DNA of 64,000 bases from the NCBI GenBank assembly GCA_963795435.1, contig CAWCHV010000009.1, positions 186,001 to 250,000 on the forward strand, in the 5' to 3' direction. Source of the stretch: JAFKFI01 sp963795435. GTDB taxonomy: Bacteria > Pseudomonadota > Alphaproteobacteria > Acetobacterales > Acetobacteraceae. Shown here in pieces: positions 25,967-33,548 of this stretch; within the stretch, counting starts at the first letter, position 1; every line of letters begins with the position of its first letter. Under the pieces are notes generated by a model. The model saw nothing but the letters and a program-made list of their open reading frames with translations, was not told where the DNA came from and searched no databases. Position numbers and translations under genes: made by a program.

Positions 25967-27292
25967 ATGCGCGTTCGCTACTCCGTGCGTGGGGTCATCT
26001 GGATCGCGGTCTATCTTCTTTTCATTCTTGCCCCGATGTTGGTGCTGCTGACGGGTGCATTGCCAGCGGCGCGCGGCTTCTCGACCGAGTTCGCGGTCGC
26101 GCTCGGCTATTCCGGCCTTGCGATGATGGGACTGCAATTCGGCCTCACGGCGCGCTTCCGCTTCGTGACCGAGCCGTGGGGCGAGGACGTCATCTATCAC
26201 TTCCATCGCCAGATCTCGCTGATCGCGGTCGGCCTGATCGTGGCGCACGCGGTCATCCTAACAGCGGGCCAGCCGGAAGTGCTTGCGCCGCGCAATCTCC
26301 TCCAGACGCCGTGGAGCGCGCGTTTCGCCGTTCTCTCGATCATCGCGCTCATCGCGCTGGTGGTGACGGCGCTGTGGCGCCTGCGATTGAAAATCGGCTA
26401 CGAGGCGTGGCACCTCAGCCATATCCTGCTCGCGCTTGTCGCCATCGCCGCCGGGATGGCGCACATGGTGGGATCGGGCTTCTACCTGGTCGACCCGTGG
26501 AAGCGGGCGCTATGGATTGGCCTGACGATTTTCTGGATCGGGCTGCTGCTTTACGTCCGTGTGGTCAAGCCGCTGTTCATGCTACGTCGGCCGTACCGCG
26601 TGGCCGCGGTGCGTCGGGAACGCGGCGACAGCTGGACGCTGGTGATGCAGCCGGACGGCCATCCGGGCTTCCGGTTCAGCCCGGGTCAGTTCGGCTGGCT
26701 GACCGTGTTCGGAACTCCATTCAAGATCACCGGGCACCCATTCTCGTTCTCGTCCAGCGCGGCCGCCGAGGACGGGCGCGTCGAGATGACGATCAGGAAC
26801 CTCGGCGACTTCACGAGAGAGATCGGGAACGTGCCGATGCGGCAGCGGGTCTACCTCGACGGGCCGTATGGCGCGTTCACCATCGATCGGAATCCGGCGG
26901 ATATGCACGTGCTGATCGCCGGCGGCGTTGGCATCACACCGATGATGAGCATGATCCGCACTCTGGCTGACCGCGGCGACCGGCGGCCCGTCGTCCTGAT
27001 CTATGGCAGCAAGGATTGGGGCTCGATCACCTTCCGCGAGGAGCTGGAGACGATGAAGGCACGGCTCAACTTGACGGTCGTTCACGTGCTCGCGAATCCG
27101 CCGGCGGGCTGGACGGGAGAGCAGGGCTTCATCACGGCCGAAATGTTCAAGCGCCATCTGCCCCCGCCGTATGCCGATCATGAATACTTCATCTGCGGAC
27201 CGAGCAGGATGATGGATGCGATTGAAAAGGTCCTCGGCACACTGGACGTGCCGCTTTCCAAATATCATTCCGAGCGTTACAGCTTCGTCTAG
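25967..27292 (+). CDS. Ferric-reductase/NADPH-oxidase-like flavocytochrome
   Basis: A 441-aa protein with six N-terminal helices (residues about 10-215) holding paired His (YHFHRQISLIAVGLIVAHAV and WHLSHILLALVAIAAGMAHM), the di-haem b arrangement of the FRD family. The C-terminal half is a ferredoxin-NADP reductase module: HPFSFSSSA for FAD, LIAGGVGITPMMSMIRTL for the nucleotide, EYFICGPSRMMDAIEKVL and the terminal aromatic (RYSFV). It would carry electrons from NAD(P)H across the inner membrane to iron, oxygen or a quinone. Followed after 12 bp by a tiny membrane peptide. The frame is intact. Confidence 0.85.
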   Translation: MRVRYSVRGVIWIAVYLLFILAPMLVLLTGALPAARGFSTEFAVALGYSGLAMMGLQFGLTARFRFVTEPWGEDVIYHFHRQISLIAVGLIVAHAVILTAGQPEVLAPRNLLQTPWSARFAVLSIIALIALVVTALWRLRLKIGYEAWHLSHILLALVAIAAGMAHMVGSGFYLVDPWKRALWIGLTIFWIGLLLYVRVVKPLFMLRRPYRVAAVRRERGDSWTLVMQPDGHPGFRFSPGQFGWLTVFGTPFKITGHPFSFSSSAAAEDGRVEMTIRNLGDFTREIGNVPMRQRVYLDGPYGAFTIDRNPADMHVLIAGGVGITPMMSMIRTLADRGDRRPVVLIYGSKDWGSITFREELETMKARLNLTVVHVLANPPAGWTGEQGFITAEMFKRHLPPPYADHEYFICGPSRMMDAIEKVLGTLDVPLSKYHSERYSFV

Positions 27293-27304
27293 GGGAGGCT
27301 CTCG

Positions 27305-27400
27305 ATGCGCCGTTTGGTTGCCGACAAACTCGTTCTCGCCACGGCAGCGATCGTGATCGCGATGGCGGCTGTGTTCGCGCTATTTCGCGTTGCCGGCTAG
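27305..27400 (+). CDS. 31-residue membrane peptide
   Basis: MRRLVADKLVLATAAIVIAM then AAVFALFRVAG forms a single hydrophobic helix with a basic N-terminus, starting 12 bp after the ferric-reductase-like gene and preceded by GGGGAGG. Position and ribosome-binding site suggest it is translated as a small subunit of that enzyme; no family is known to me. Confidence 0.5.
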   Translation: MRRLVADKLVLATAAIVIAMAAVFALFRVAG

Positions 27401-27421
27401 GCCAGCCCGGCGATCGTGACA

Positions 27422-27890
27422 ATGGGCCTGCTCGGCATCTTTCTCGGTCTCGCGCTGCTGACGCGGCTTGCCTATCGTGGCTGGAGCGTCCTCCTCGTCG
27501 GGCCCCTTGCGGCGCTGATGACGGCGGCGCTCTCCGGCCAGCCGCTGCTCGCCCATTGGACGCAGACCCTCATGGGCGGCGCGGCGCGGTTCGTGGCGCA
27601 GTTCTTTCCGCTGTTCCTGCTCGGCGCGCTGTTCGGCAAGCTGATGGACGACACCGGCTCAGCGCTCGCGATCGCCCGCGCTCTCGCCGATCGGCTGGGC
27701 CGGCAGCGCGCGATCCTCGCCGTGGTGCTGGCCTGCGGGGATACTGACCTATGGCGGCGTCAGCCTGTTCGTCGTCGCCTTCGTGGTGGTTGCGGATGCG
27801 CTGTTCCGCGAAACCGAGGTACCGCATCGCCTGATGCCGGCCGCGATCGCGGTTGGCGCTTTCACCTTCACCATGACCGCAATGCCCGGC
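27422..27890 (+). pseudogene. GntP-family permease, N-terminal third, frameshifted
   Basis: The sequence MGLLGIFLGLALLTRLAYRG, FFPLFLLGALFGKLMDDTGS and ADRLGRQRAILAVVLACG is the start of a gluconate:H+-symporter (GntP) family protein. A frame change near 27738 leads to LTYGGVSLFVVAFVVVADAL FRET..., and the match ends abruptly after FTFTMTAMPG, where relatives continue for some 250 residues. Both a frameshift and a 3' deletion make this a relic. Confidence 0.78.
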
Positions 27891-28066
27891 AGGCCGCGAT
27901 CAGCCCGAGGCCGGGCGGCGTTCAGCCAGCGGCTACAAGTCACACTCGTCGTGAAGACCAGCGGCCATCCTTTCAGAAACTTGGCTTTGGTTTAGGCGCT
28001 GGTGAGAACAACGGGACCGATCGGGGTCACTACACGATCGGGTGAGAGTTGTCATGGTCAATGTCC

Positions 28067-28909
28067 ATGAGAATTGCGACCTTCAACGTCAACAACGTCG
28101 GCCGCCGGCTTTCGAACCTACTCGTCTGGTTGCGCGAGACGCAGCCCGATATCGTCTGCCTGCAGGAGTTGAAGACGACCGATGCCGGCTTTCCCGCGGA
28201 GGCGATCGAGGCGGCCGGATATGGGGGGGTGTGGCAGGGCCAGCGAAGCTGGAACGGCGTCGCCATTCTCGCCAAGGGTGTCGTGCCAGTCCTGACCCGT
28301 CGTCGGCTTCCGGGTGATGCCGCCGACGAGCAGAGCCGCTACATCGAAGCCGCCGTCGCGGGAATGCTCATCGGGTCAATCTACCTGCCCAACGGCAATC
28401 CCCAGCCGGGGCCTAAGTTCGACTACAAGCTGGCCTGGTTCGAGCGACTGATCGTGCACGCGGCGGAGCTGCATGCCACGGGATTGCCGGTCGTCCTCGC
28501 CGGTGACTACAACGTCGTTCCGACCGACGCCGACATCTACCCCTCGAAGTCCTGGAAGAACGACGCGCTGCTGCAGCCTCAGAGCCGCGCCGCGTTCCGG
28601 CGGCTGCTGGCGCAGGGATGGACGGATGCGATTCGGGCGCGGCATCCGCGGGACGCGGTCTATACGTTCTGGGACTACAAGCGCGACCGTTGGCGGCGGA
28701 ACGCCGGGCTGCGCATCGATCACATCCTGCTGAGCGCGGCATTAACGGAGCGCCTCGTGGACGCGGGTGTCGACACCGCGGTGCGCGGCCAGGACGGCGC
28801 CAGCGATCACGCCCCGACATGGGTCACCCTTCGTCCCACTGGACACAGCGGCAGTTCGCGTTATCTGACCTCGCCGACTCCCCGCCAGCCGGGAAGTAGA
28901 CGCCGATGA
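28067..28909 (+). CDS. xthA: Exodeoxyribonuclease III
   Basis: A 280-aa endonuclease/exonuclease/phosphatase-fold enzyme that nicks abasic sites and trims 3' ends in base-excision repair. Catalytic motifs are all present: FNVNNV, QELKT (metal Glu), GDYNVVPTDADIY (Asp/Asn), RIDHILLS and SDHAPTWV (Asp-His pair). The start MRIATFNVNN at 28067 fits the family; an in-frame ATG 18 bp upstream is less likely. The last 15 residues after WVTLRP are additional Ser/Arg-rich tail. Its stop overlaps the next start (ATGA). Confidence 0.93.
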   Translation: MRIATFNVNNVGRRLSNLLVWLRETQPDIVCLQELKTTDAGFPAEAIEAAGYGGVWQGQRSWNGVAILAKGVVPVLTRRRLPGDAADEQSRYIEAAVAGMLIGSIYLPNGNPQPGPKFDYKLAWFERLIVHAAELHATGLPVVLAGDYNVVPTDADIYPSKSWKNDALLQPQSRAAFRRLLAQGWTDAIRARHPRDAVYTFWDYKRDRWRRNAGLRIDHILLSAALTERLVDAGVDTAVRGQDGASDHAPTWVTLRPTGHSGSSRYLTSPTPRQPGSRRR

Positions 28910-29571
28910 AGGTTGCCATCCGGATCGACGACACGCTCCTCGTATCGGGCCTGTTGCAGGTTCCCGCGGGGGCGCGTGCTTGCTACGTATTGGCCCATGG
29001 CGCTGGCGCCGGGATGACCCATCCATTCCTGGCGGCCATGGCGGCGGGGCTCGCCGAGCGCGGTGTCGCCACCCTGCGCTATCAGTTCCCATCTATGGAG
29101 CAAGGCTCGCGGCGGCCGGATCCGCCCAGTATCGCCCATGCCGCTGTGCGCGCCGCAGTCGCCACCGCCGTTCGGCTGCTTCCCGCAATTCCCCTTGTCG
29201 CGGGCGGCAAGTCCTTTGGCGGGCGGATGACATCACAGGCGCAGGCCGTCTCGCCTCTCCCACGGGTCGGCGGTCTCGTCTTTCTTAGCTTTCCGCTGCA
29301 CCCCGCCAAAAAGCCCTCGGAGGATCGCGCACGGCACCTGTTCGCCGTGCGGATCCCGATGCTCTTCCTGCAGGGAACCCGCGACCAGCTGGCGGACCTT
29401 GAGCTTCTGGCTCCGATTGTCGAAAGGCTGGGCGAGCGCGCTACATTGAAACTGCTCGCGGGCGCGGACCATTCATTCAACGTCGGCCGCCGCGCCGTGC
29501 CTTCCGCTGATACGATCAGAGACGAAATCCTTGATGCGGTCACAGACTGGATCATTCGGTTCGTTACCTGA
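28906..29571 (+). CDS. Alpha/beta-hydrolase (KANL3/Tex30-like)
   Basis: A 221-aa hydrolase: oxyanion/first-strand motif LAHGAGAGMTHPF, nucleophile elbow GGKSFGGRM (Ser about residue 102), acid in LQGTRDQLADLE and His in LLAGADHSF. This matches the small KANL3/Tex30 dienelactone-hydrolase-like family in bacteria. It is translationally coupled to xthA (ATGA). The substrate is unknown. The selW-like gene starts 81 bp downstream on the same strand, so all three may be one transcript. Confidence 0.82.
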   Translation: MKVAIRIDDTLLVSGLLQVPAGARACYVLAHGAGAGMTHPFLAAMAAGLAERGVATLRYQFPSMEQGSRRPDPPSIAHAAVRAAVATAVRLLPAIPLVAGGKSFGGRMTSQAQAVSPLPRVGGLVFLSFPLHPAKKPSEDRARHLFAVRIPMLFLQGTRDQLADLELLAPIVERLGERATLKLLAGADHSFNVGRRAVPSADTIRDEILDAVTDWIIRFVT

Positions 29572-29651
29572 TCGGCGCGGCGGCATCCATCCCGGCCTTG
29601 CGCCGCCGCTCGCCGCGGGCCAGTCTTGTCCAGAGCAGGGAGTACCCGGCG

Positions 29652-29870
29652 ATGAAGGTCGAGATCGAATACTGCGGCATGTGAGGCTACAAGCCCCGAG
29701 CCCGTGAGGCCCGTGACTTGATCCTAAGGAACCATCCCGACGCGGACATCTCCCTACGGAGATCGAGCGGCGGTGTGTTCGAGATCACCGTGGACGGCGG
29801 CGTGCGCTACTCCAAGAAGGCGTCCGGCCGGTTCCCCTCGACCGGCGAGGTGCTCGGCGCCATCCAATGA
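29652..29870 (+). CDS. selW: SelW/Rdx-family selenoprotein candidate (in-frame UGA as Sec)
   Basis: From ATG 29652 the frame reads MKVEIEYCGM, then TGA (29682-29684), then GYKPRAREARDLILRNHPDA, followed by a GGVFEITVDGG strand and YSKKASGRFPSTGEVLGAIQ before a final TGA: 72 residues if UGA is selenocysteine. This is the thioredoxin-like SelW/Rdx fold: beta strand, Cys-x-x-Cys/Sec loop, helix and GGVFE(I/V)-VDG strand. Animal SelW has CGAUGYK at this point; here it is CGMUGYK. The UGA falls exactly on the second redox position, and a SECIS-like hairpin follows. AGGGAG lies upstream of the ATG. A nonsense mutation in a Cys form is the main alternative. No selA/B/C/D gene is in the window. Conventional gene finders would miss or truncate it. 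Confidence 0.8.
29690..29720 (+). promoter_or_regulatory. Candidate bacterial SECIS hairpin
   Basis: Starting six bases after the UGA, 29690-29702 can pair with 29708-29720: CAAG/CTTG at the base, then C-G, C-G, G-C and a closing GCC/GGC, with three single mismatches (94/716, 96/714 and 99/711 within 29.6-29.7 kb). The apical loop is CGTGA (29703-29707) and so contains the G-U dinucleotide that SelB reads in characterised enterobacterial SECIS loops. Position and size fit bacterial SECIS elements, which lie within the coding sequence directly after UGA. Pairing was done by eye. Confidence 0.6.
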
Positions 29871-29871
29871 C

Positions 29872-30086
29872 GGCCCAGCCGTCGTATCGTCGTACGATCT
29901 GAGCGATGTTATCCCCGCCGAGTTAGGCACCCGACTGCACCTCGTTGGCGTCAAGGCGATGCGGCCGGGGTTTTCCAGGCGATGCACGCAGCCGAGCGGG
30001 AGATAGATGCTCTCGTTCTGCCGCACGAGCTTTTCGTCGTCGTCGTCGCATGTCACCAGGGCGCTGCGGACGACCTTCCACATTGC
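29872..30086 (-). pseudogene. ManC (mannose-1-phosphate guanylyltransferase) cupin-domain remnant
   Basis: The minus frame MWKVVRSALVTCDDDDEKLV RQ..., then NESIYLPLGCVHRLENPGRI is the C-terminal phosphomannose-isomerase-like cupin of ManC/GMP proteins (family pattern NES-x-Y-I-P-x-G-x-x-H-R-L-x-N-P-G). After ALT the frame changes to EVQSGA, hits a stop where Tyr is expected, and fades (LGGDNIAQI). The nucleotidyltransferase domain is gone. It lies tail to tail with the selW-like gene. Confidence 0.75.
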
Positions 30087-30299
30087 TATCGGCAACGCAG
30101 ACCTAGATGGCACATGCGGCGGCGCGCCGACGGCTGACGATCCCCTGCAGCAGTGCGTTGCCTTGGTGCGGCGCACCAGGCCTGCCCCGCACCGTAGTGA
30201 GCGAGGTTGTCTGCCAGCTGCCTGCGGTTCGCCATGAACTCGTCCCAGCCGAGATAAGCCGGTTGGGCATCCTTGAGACAGATCGACCAATCCTCGCGC

Positions 30300-30459
30300 C
30301 TTGACCACATAGGACACGCTGACCCCGAACCGGGCCGCTGCCCGCCGCGCACTCAGTGCGTCGGCTGCCAACACTCGCACGGAGATCCTGTGAATAGGCC
30401 TGCCCACGCCGCCACGAAAACATCCCACCTCCGGTCCATGCCAGACATCGATGAAGCAC
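30300..30459 (-). pseudogene. IS630-type OrfA fragment
   Basis: Two adjacent frames give GQAYSQDLRASV and RVLAADALSARRAAARFGVS VSYVVKARG: the N-terminal helix-turn-helix region of an IS630-type transposase, frameshifted. The stretch down to the ManC remnant (30087-30299) may contain further scrambled pieces of the same element, but I cannot align them with confidence. Confidence 0.55.
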
Positions 30460-30461
30460 AT

Positions 30462-30971
30462 GAGCCAGCCGCGCCGGAAGCCCCTATCTGCCGATTCCGA
30501 CCGGCTGAAATGCTCTAGCGCTCGGCCTTCCGAAGGCAGGGCACACGCGGCGCTGGCGGAGTTCTACCAGTTGGCAGAACGCCGCCTAGGAGACAACCGC
30601 CGCGTCGCGGATGCTGTCGGCATCAAGCCAAGTACGGGCGGCACAGACAAGCGCGCCGCAGGGGTGCGGATCAGATACCCAGACCGCGCCCCCGCACGCT
30701 GTCTGCGGGCGCGCCCCAAGGGTCCACCGGCGGCCTAGCGCCCGTTCGGGCATCATTGTGATGTACGGTAGCAGACGTCGAGCGTGGCGGCCACGCCTTG
30801 CGGTGTTACGATCGGAGCGGCCGCCGCTCGTAGATGCAGAAGGCCCGGCGCAATATTCGATCTTCGGTTGCACACCGGGTTATCCACAATTCATCCCCAG
30901 AAACGAGGAAGTTTCGAAGCCAGATTGGTCAGCCTATGTCCGGGGGTGCCGCAATCCGCTAACAAGGGACG
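30462..30971. other. Stretch without an assignable gene
   Basis: Short frames exist on both strands but none has a recognisable motif, start signal or convincing composition. The only notable item is an isolated perfect DnaA-box-like nonamer at 30880-30888. The region is flanked by IS630 and CheB debris and is probably the residue of deletions. Confidence 0.5.
30880..30888 (+). promoter_or_regulatory. Single DnaA-box consensus match
   Basis: TTATCCACA matches the strict DnaA nonamer. It is alone: I saw no cluster of further boxes, AT-rich unwinding region or dnaA/parAB genes nearby, so it is likely a chance match (about one such match is expected every 130 kb counting both strands at even base composition) or a titration site. 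Confidence 0.2.
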
Positions 30972-31114
30972 TCACCGGCGTCGGAGTTTGCGCGCCACGA
31001 CGATCACCAGGATGCTATGGCGGTCGGCGGGCAGGTGCAGCACCACCACAAAGCTTATGCCGCTCTCGGGCGGCATGTTCTCGAAGAGATCCCGGAGCGG
31101 ATTGCGGATGACGC
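30972..31114 (-). pseudogene. CheB-type methylesterase domain fragment
   Basis: Read on the minus strand, the segment gives LRDLFENMPPESGISFVVVL and HLPADRHSILVIVVARKLRR. The pattern F-x-x-MP-x-x-SG-x-(A/S)-FV-x-V-x-HL followed by a Ser-rich helix is typical of the CheB domain start in CheB/CheR-PAS fusion kinases. Only about 45 residues remain, without the GASAGG nucleophile motif. Confidence 0.5.
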
Positions 31115-31193
31115 CTGAAGTCTACCCACGCGCCGCGTGACGTTCTGGGTTTCTCCGCTATGCGTACCGGGAGGCCAGTTCGTTACCTCTGGC

Positions 31194-32624
31194 CTACATG
31201 CGTGCCGGAAGCCAGGTCGCGATCGCGGGAAACGCGATGAGGATCGCGAGGCGGCAGAGATCGGTGAGCACGAACGGTGTCACGCCGATGAAGATTGTCG
31301 CGAAGGCCACGTCCTTCACCACCGTCTTGATGACGAACACGTTCATCCCGACTGGCGGATGAATCAGTCCGAGCTCCACCGTCATCACGATGATGACGCC
31401 GAACCAGATCGGGTCGAAGCCCAACGCGGTGATCGCGGGGAAGATGATCGGTACGGTGAGGATCACCATCGCCATCGCATCCATCAGGCAGCCGAGTGCG
31501 AGATACATCCCCATGATGAGAAGGAGCGCGCCGTAGCGGCCGAGGCCGAGGCCGGTGATGAACTCCGTCACCCTCTGCGGGGTTTGTGTAACCGTGAGGA
31601 AATAGCCGAACAGGATGGCGCCGATCAGCACGGTGAACACCGCGGCCGCGGTGCGGGTGGCCTGCAGCAGCGAGGCGAGGATTTCCCCCCGTAGCAGCCT
31701 GCCCCGCGCGACACCGATCAGAAACGCGCCGCCCGCGCCCATCCCGCCAGCCTCCGTCGGGGTGAACAGCCCGCCGTACAGCCCGCCGATCACGAACACG
31801 AACAGCAGCAGCGGCGCCCACACCTCGCGCAGTCCCGAGGCGCGCTCCCGCCACGAGCCGCGCGGCGTCGTTGGGAGAAACCCGGGTCGCGCCGCGCCGA
31901 TTATGCCAATGGTCGCCATGTACATCGTGACCGCGAGAAGCCCGGGGAAGACGCCGGCCATGAACAGCTTGCCGATGTCCTGTTGCGTGATGAGCCCGTA
32001 CACCGCGAGCACGATCGAGGGCGGGAACATCGCGCCCAAGGTGCCGCCCGCGGCGATCACGCCGGTGGCGAAGGATTGCGGATAGCGGTGGGCGCGCATC
32101 TCCGGATAGGCGACGGTGGAGAAGGTCGCCGCGGTCGCGCCGAGGAGCCGCTGATCGCCGCGAAGCCCGCGTAGGCGGCGATGGTCGCGATCCCGAGTCC
32201 ACCGCGCAGGTGGCCGACGAAGCGGTTCGCCGCCTGGAACAGCTCGCGGCTCATGCCCGAGCGCGAGACGAAGGCGCCCATCAGCAGAAACATCGGGATC
32301 ACGCCGAAGGTGTAGTCTGTCACCGTGTCCGCGCAGGTGGCCGACGAAGCGGTTCGCCGCCTGGAACAGCTCGCGGCTCATGCCCGAGCGCGAGACGAAG
32401 GCGCCCATCAGCAGAAACATCGGGATCACGCCGAAGGTGTAGTCTGTCACCGTGCGCATCGAGGTCTGTCCGACCATCTTCAGCGCCGGCTCGGCGCCGA
32501 CCAGGTAGCCGAACCCTGTGACGCCCACGAGTCCCATCGCCATGCCGACCGGAACGCGGAGCAGGATGAGCGCGAACAGCACGACGAAGCCGGTCACCGC
32601 GACCGCATCGGGGCCGAGTTCCAT
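31194..32624 (-). pseudogene. dctM: TRAP transporter large permease (DctM), scrambled by a tandem duplication
   Basis: DctM is the 12-helix symporter subunit of TRAP transporters for organic acids. The N-terminus (MELGPDAVAVTGFVVLFALI; FGVIPMFLLMGAFVSRSGMS) and the C-terminal two thirds (GATAATFSTVAYPEMRAHRY; MFPPSIVLAVYGLITQQDIG; VGMNVFVIKTVVKDVAFATI) are normal. Between them a duplication with a 127-bp period shifts the frame, and a second indel near 32150 restores it, so the reading frame stays open (476 aa, against about 430 expected) while about 60 residues are read in a wrong frame (an Arg/Asp-rich stretch). A helix of the transport core is therefore replaced by hydrophilic sequence. 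Probably non-functional. Confidence 0.85.
32204..32454. repeat. Tandem duplication, 124-bp units at 127-bp period, inside dctM
   Basis: Bases 32204-32327 are repeated at 32331-32454, apparently without mismatch, separated by TCC. The unit covers the codons for DYTFGVIPMFLLMGAFVSRS and the following helix. The period is not a multiple of three. Absence of divergence between copies points to a recent event or an assembly artefact. Confidence 0.9.
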
Positions 32625-33140
32625 CTACTCGACCGCACGCACGGCGGTCGCCTCCGCCACATCGTCGGGGCGAACTATGAGGCGGAACGTACGCACCGCG
32701 ATCAGCAGCACCGCCGAGACGTCGCCGAGCCAAGCCAGCAGCGCGAATGGCCAGGTCGGCAGGTTGAGGTCGAAGGTGAGCACGTTGTCCGCGCGTGTGA
32801 GCCGCACCCTGTCGAACAGGGTCGCGGTCTGCACAGTGACCACGAGCAGCAGCACCAGGGTCGCGAAGATGTCGATCGCGCGCCTGCCGCGTGGCCCCGC
32901 TGCCGCCCAGACGAGGTCGACGGTGATGTGCGTTCCACGGTAGCTCGTCGCCGCGATGCCCCAGAAGATCAGGATGCCGAGCAGCAGCTTGCCAAAATCG
33001 TAGCTGTCGGGAATCGAGGCCCCGAAGAAATAGCGCAGCAGCACGCTCGCAAAGATGTCGAACGCGACGAGGCCGACGAAGAACGCCGCGATCCACTCGA
33101 TTAAGTCGATGAACCGGTCCATTGCACGGCGCAGCTGCAT
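32625..33140 (-). CDS. dctQ: TRAP transporter small permease (DctQ)
   Basis: A 171-aa protein with four helices (for example WIAAFFVGLVAFDIFASVLL and AIDIFATLVLLLVVTVQTAT) and the loop LRYFFGASIPDSYDFGKLLL, close to the conserved R-x-x-F-x-x-x-x-P-W/Y-x-E region of DctQ. It is directly upstream of dctM on the same strand (stop codon abutting the dctM ATG) and downstream of the dctP remnant, the usual P-Q-M order. The frame is intact, but its partners are broken. Confidence 0.88.
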   Translation of the reverse strand: MQLRRAMDRFIDLIEWIAAFFVGLVAFDIFASVLLRYFFGASIPDSYDFGKLLLGILIFWGIAATSYRGTHITVDLVWAAAGPRGRRAIDIFATLVLLLVVTVQTATLFDRVRLTRADNVLTFDLNLPTWPFALLAWLGDVSAVLLIAVRTFRLIVRPDDVAEATAVRAVE

Positions 33141-33144
33141 GGGG

Positions 33145-33548
33145 CTAGAACGCCGCTCCGCGCTTCTTCAGCTCGGCGACGAGCTCCTCGTACACCGCGT
33201 CCGCGTTCGGCACCCGAGCCGCCCATTTCGCGTGCAGCGGCTCGGCGGCCTGCTTCCAGAGCGCCACCTGCTCCGGCGTCGGCTTGACGATCTAGTGTCC
33301 CGGCTCGGCCGCGATCTTGTCGCGCCCGGCATGCTCGAAATCCGCCCAGGGGCTCGCCACCTTCTCGGCCCACTCCGTCGTGCAATGGGCGTCGATCACC
33401 TTCTTCTGCGTGGGCGACAGCGCCTCGTATTTGGCCTTGTTCATCACCCAGACGAACGGATTCGAATAGAGCGGCAGATCGAGGTGGAATTTGACCGCCT
33501 TGTCAATGCCGAACAGCACGATGCAGGGGAATCGCTTGAAGGGCATTA
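33145..33548 (-). pseudogene. dctP: TRAP substrate-binding protein (DctP), C-terminal remnant
   Basis: The frame contains FPCIVLFGIDKAVKFHLDLP, NPFVWVMNKAKYEALSPTQK and EWAEKVASPWADFEHAGRDK, typical of the DctP C-lobe; an in-frame TAG (33292-33294) interrupts before IVKPTPEQVALWKQAAEPLH and the natural end EELVAELKKRG. The N-terminal ~200 residues, including signal peptide and carboxylate-binding Arg, were cut off by IS630 copy 2 and are not found beyond it. Confidence 0.85.

Noticed and set aside
30880..30888. Replication origin suggested by a perfect DnaA box
   Set aside because: Single box, no AT-rich region, no dnaA/dnaN/repABC nearby.
33292..33294. Recoded TAG in the dctP remnant
   Set aside because: The gene has already lost its first 200 residues to IS630, so the stop is ordinary decay.
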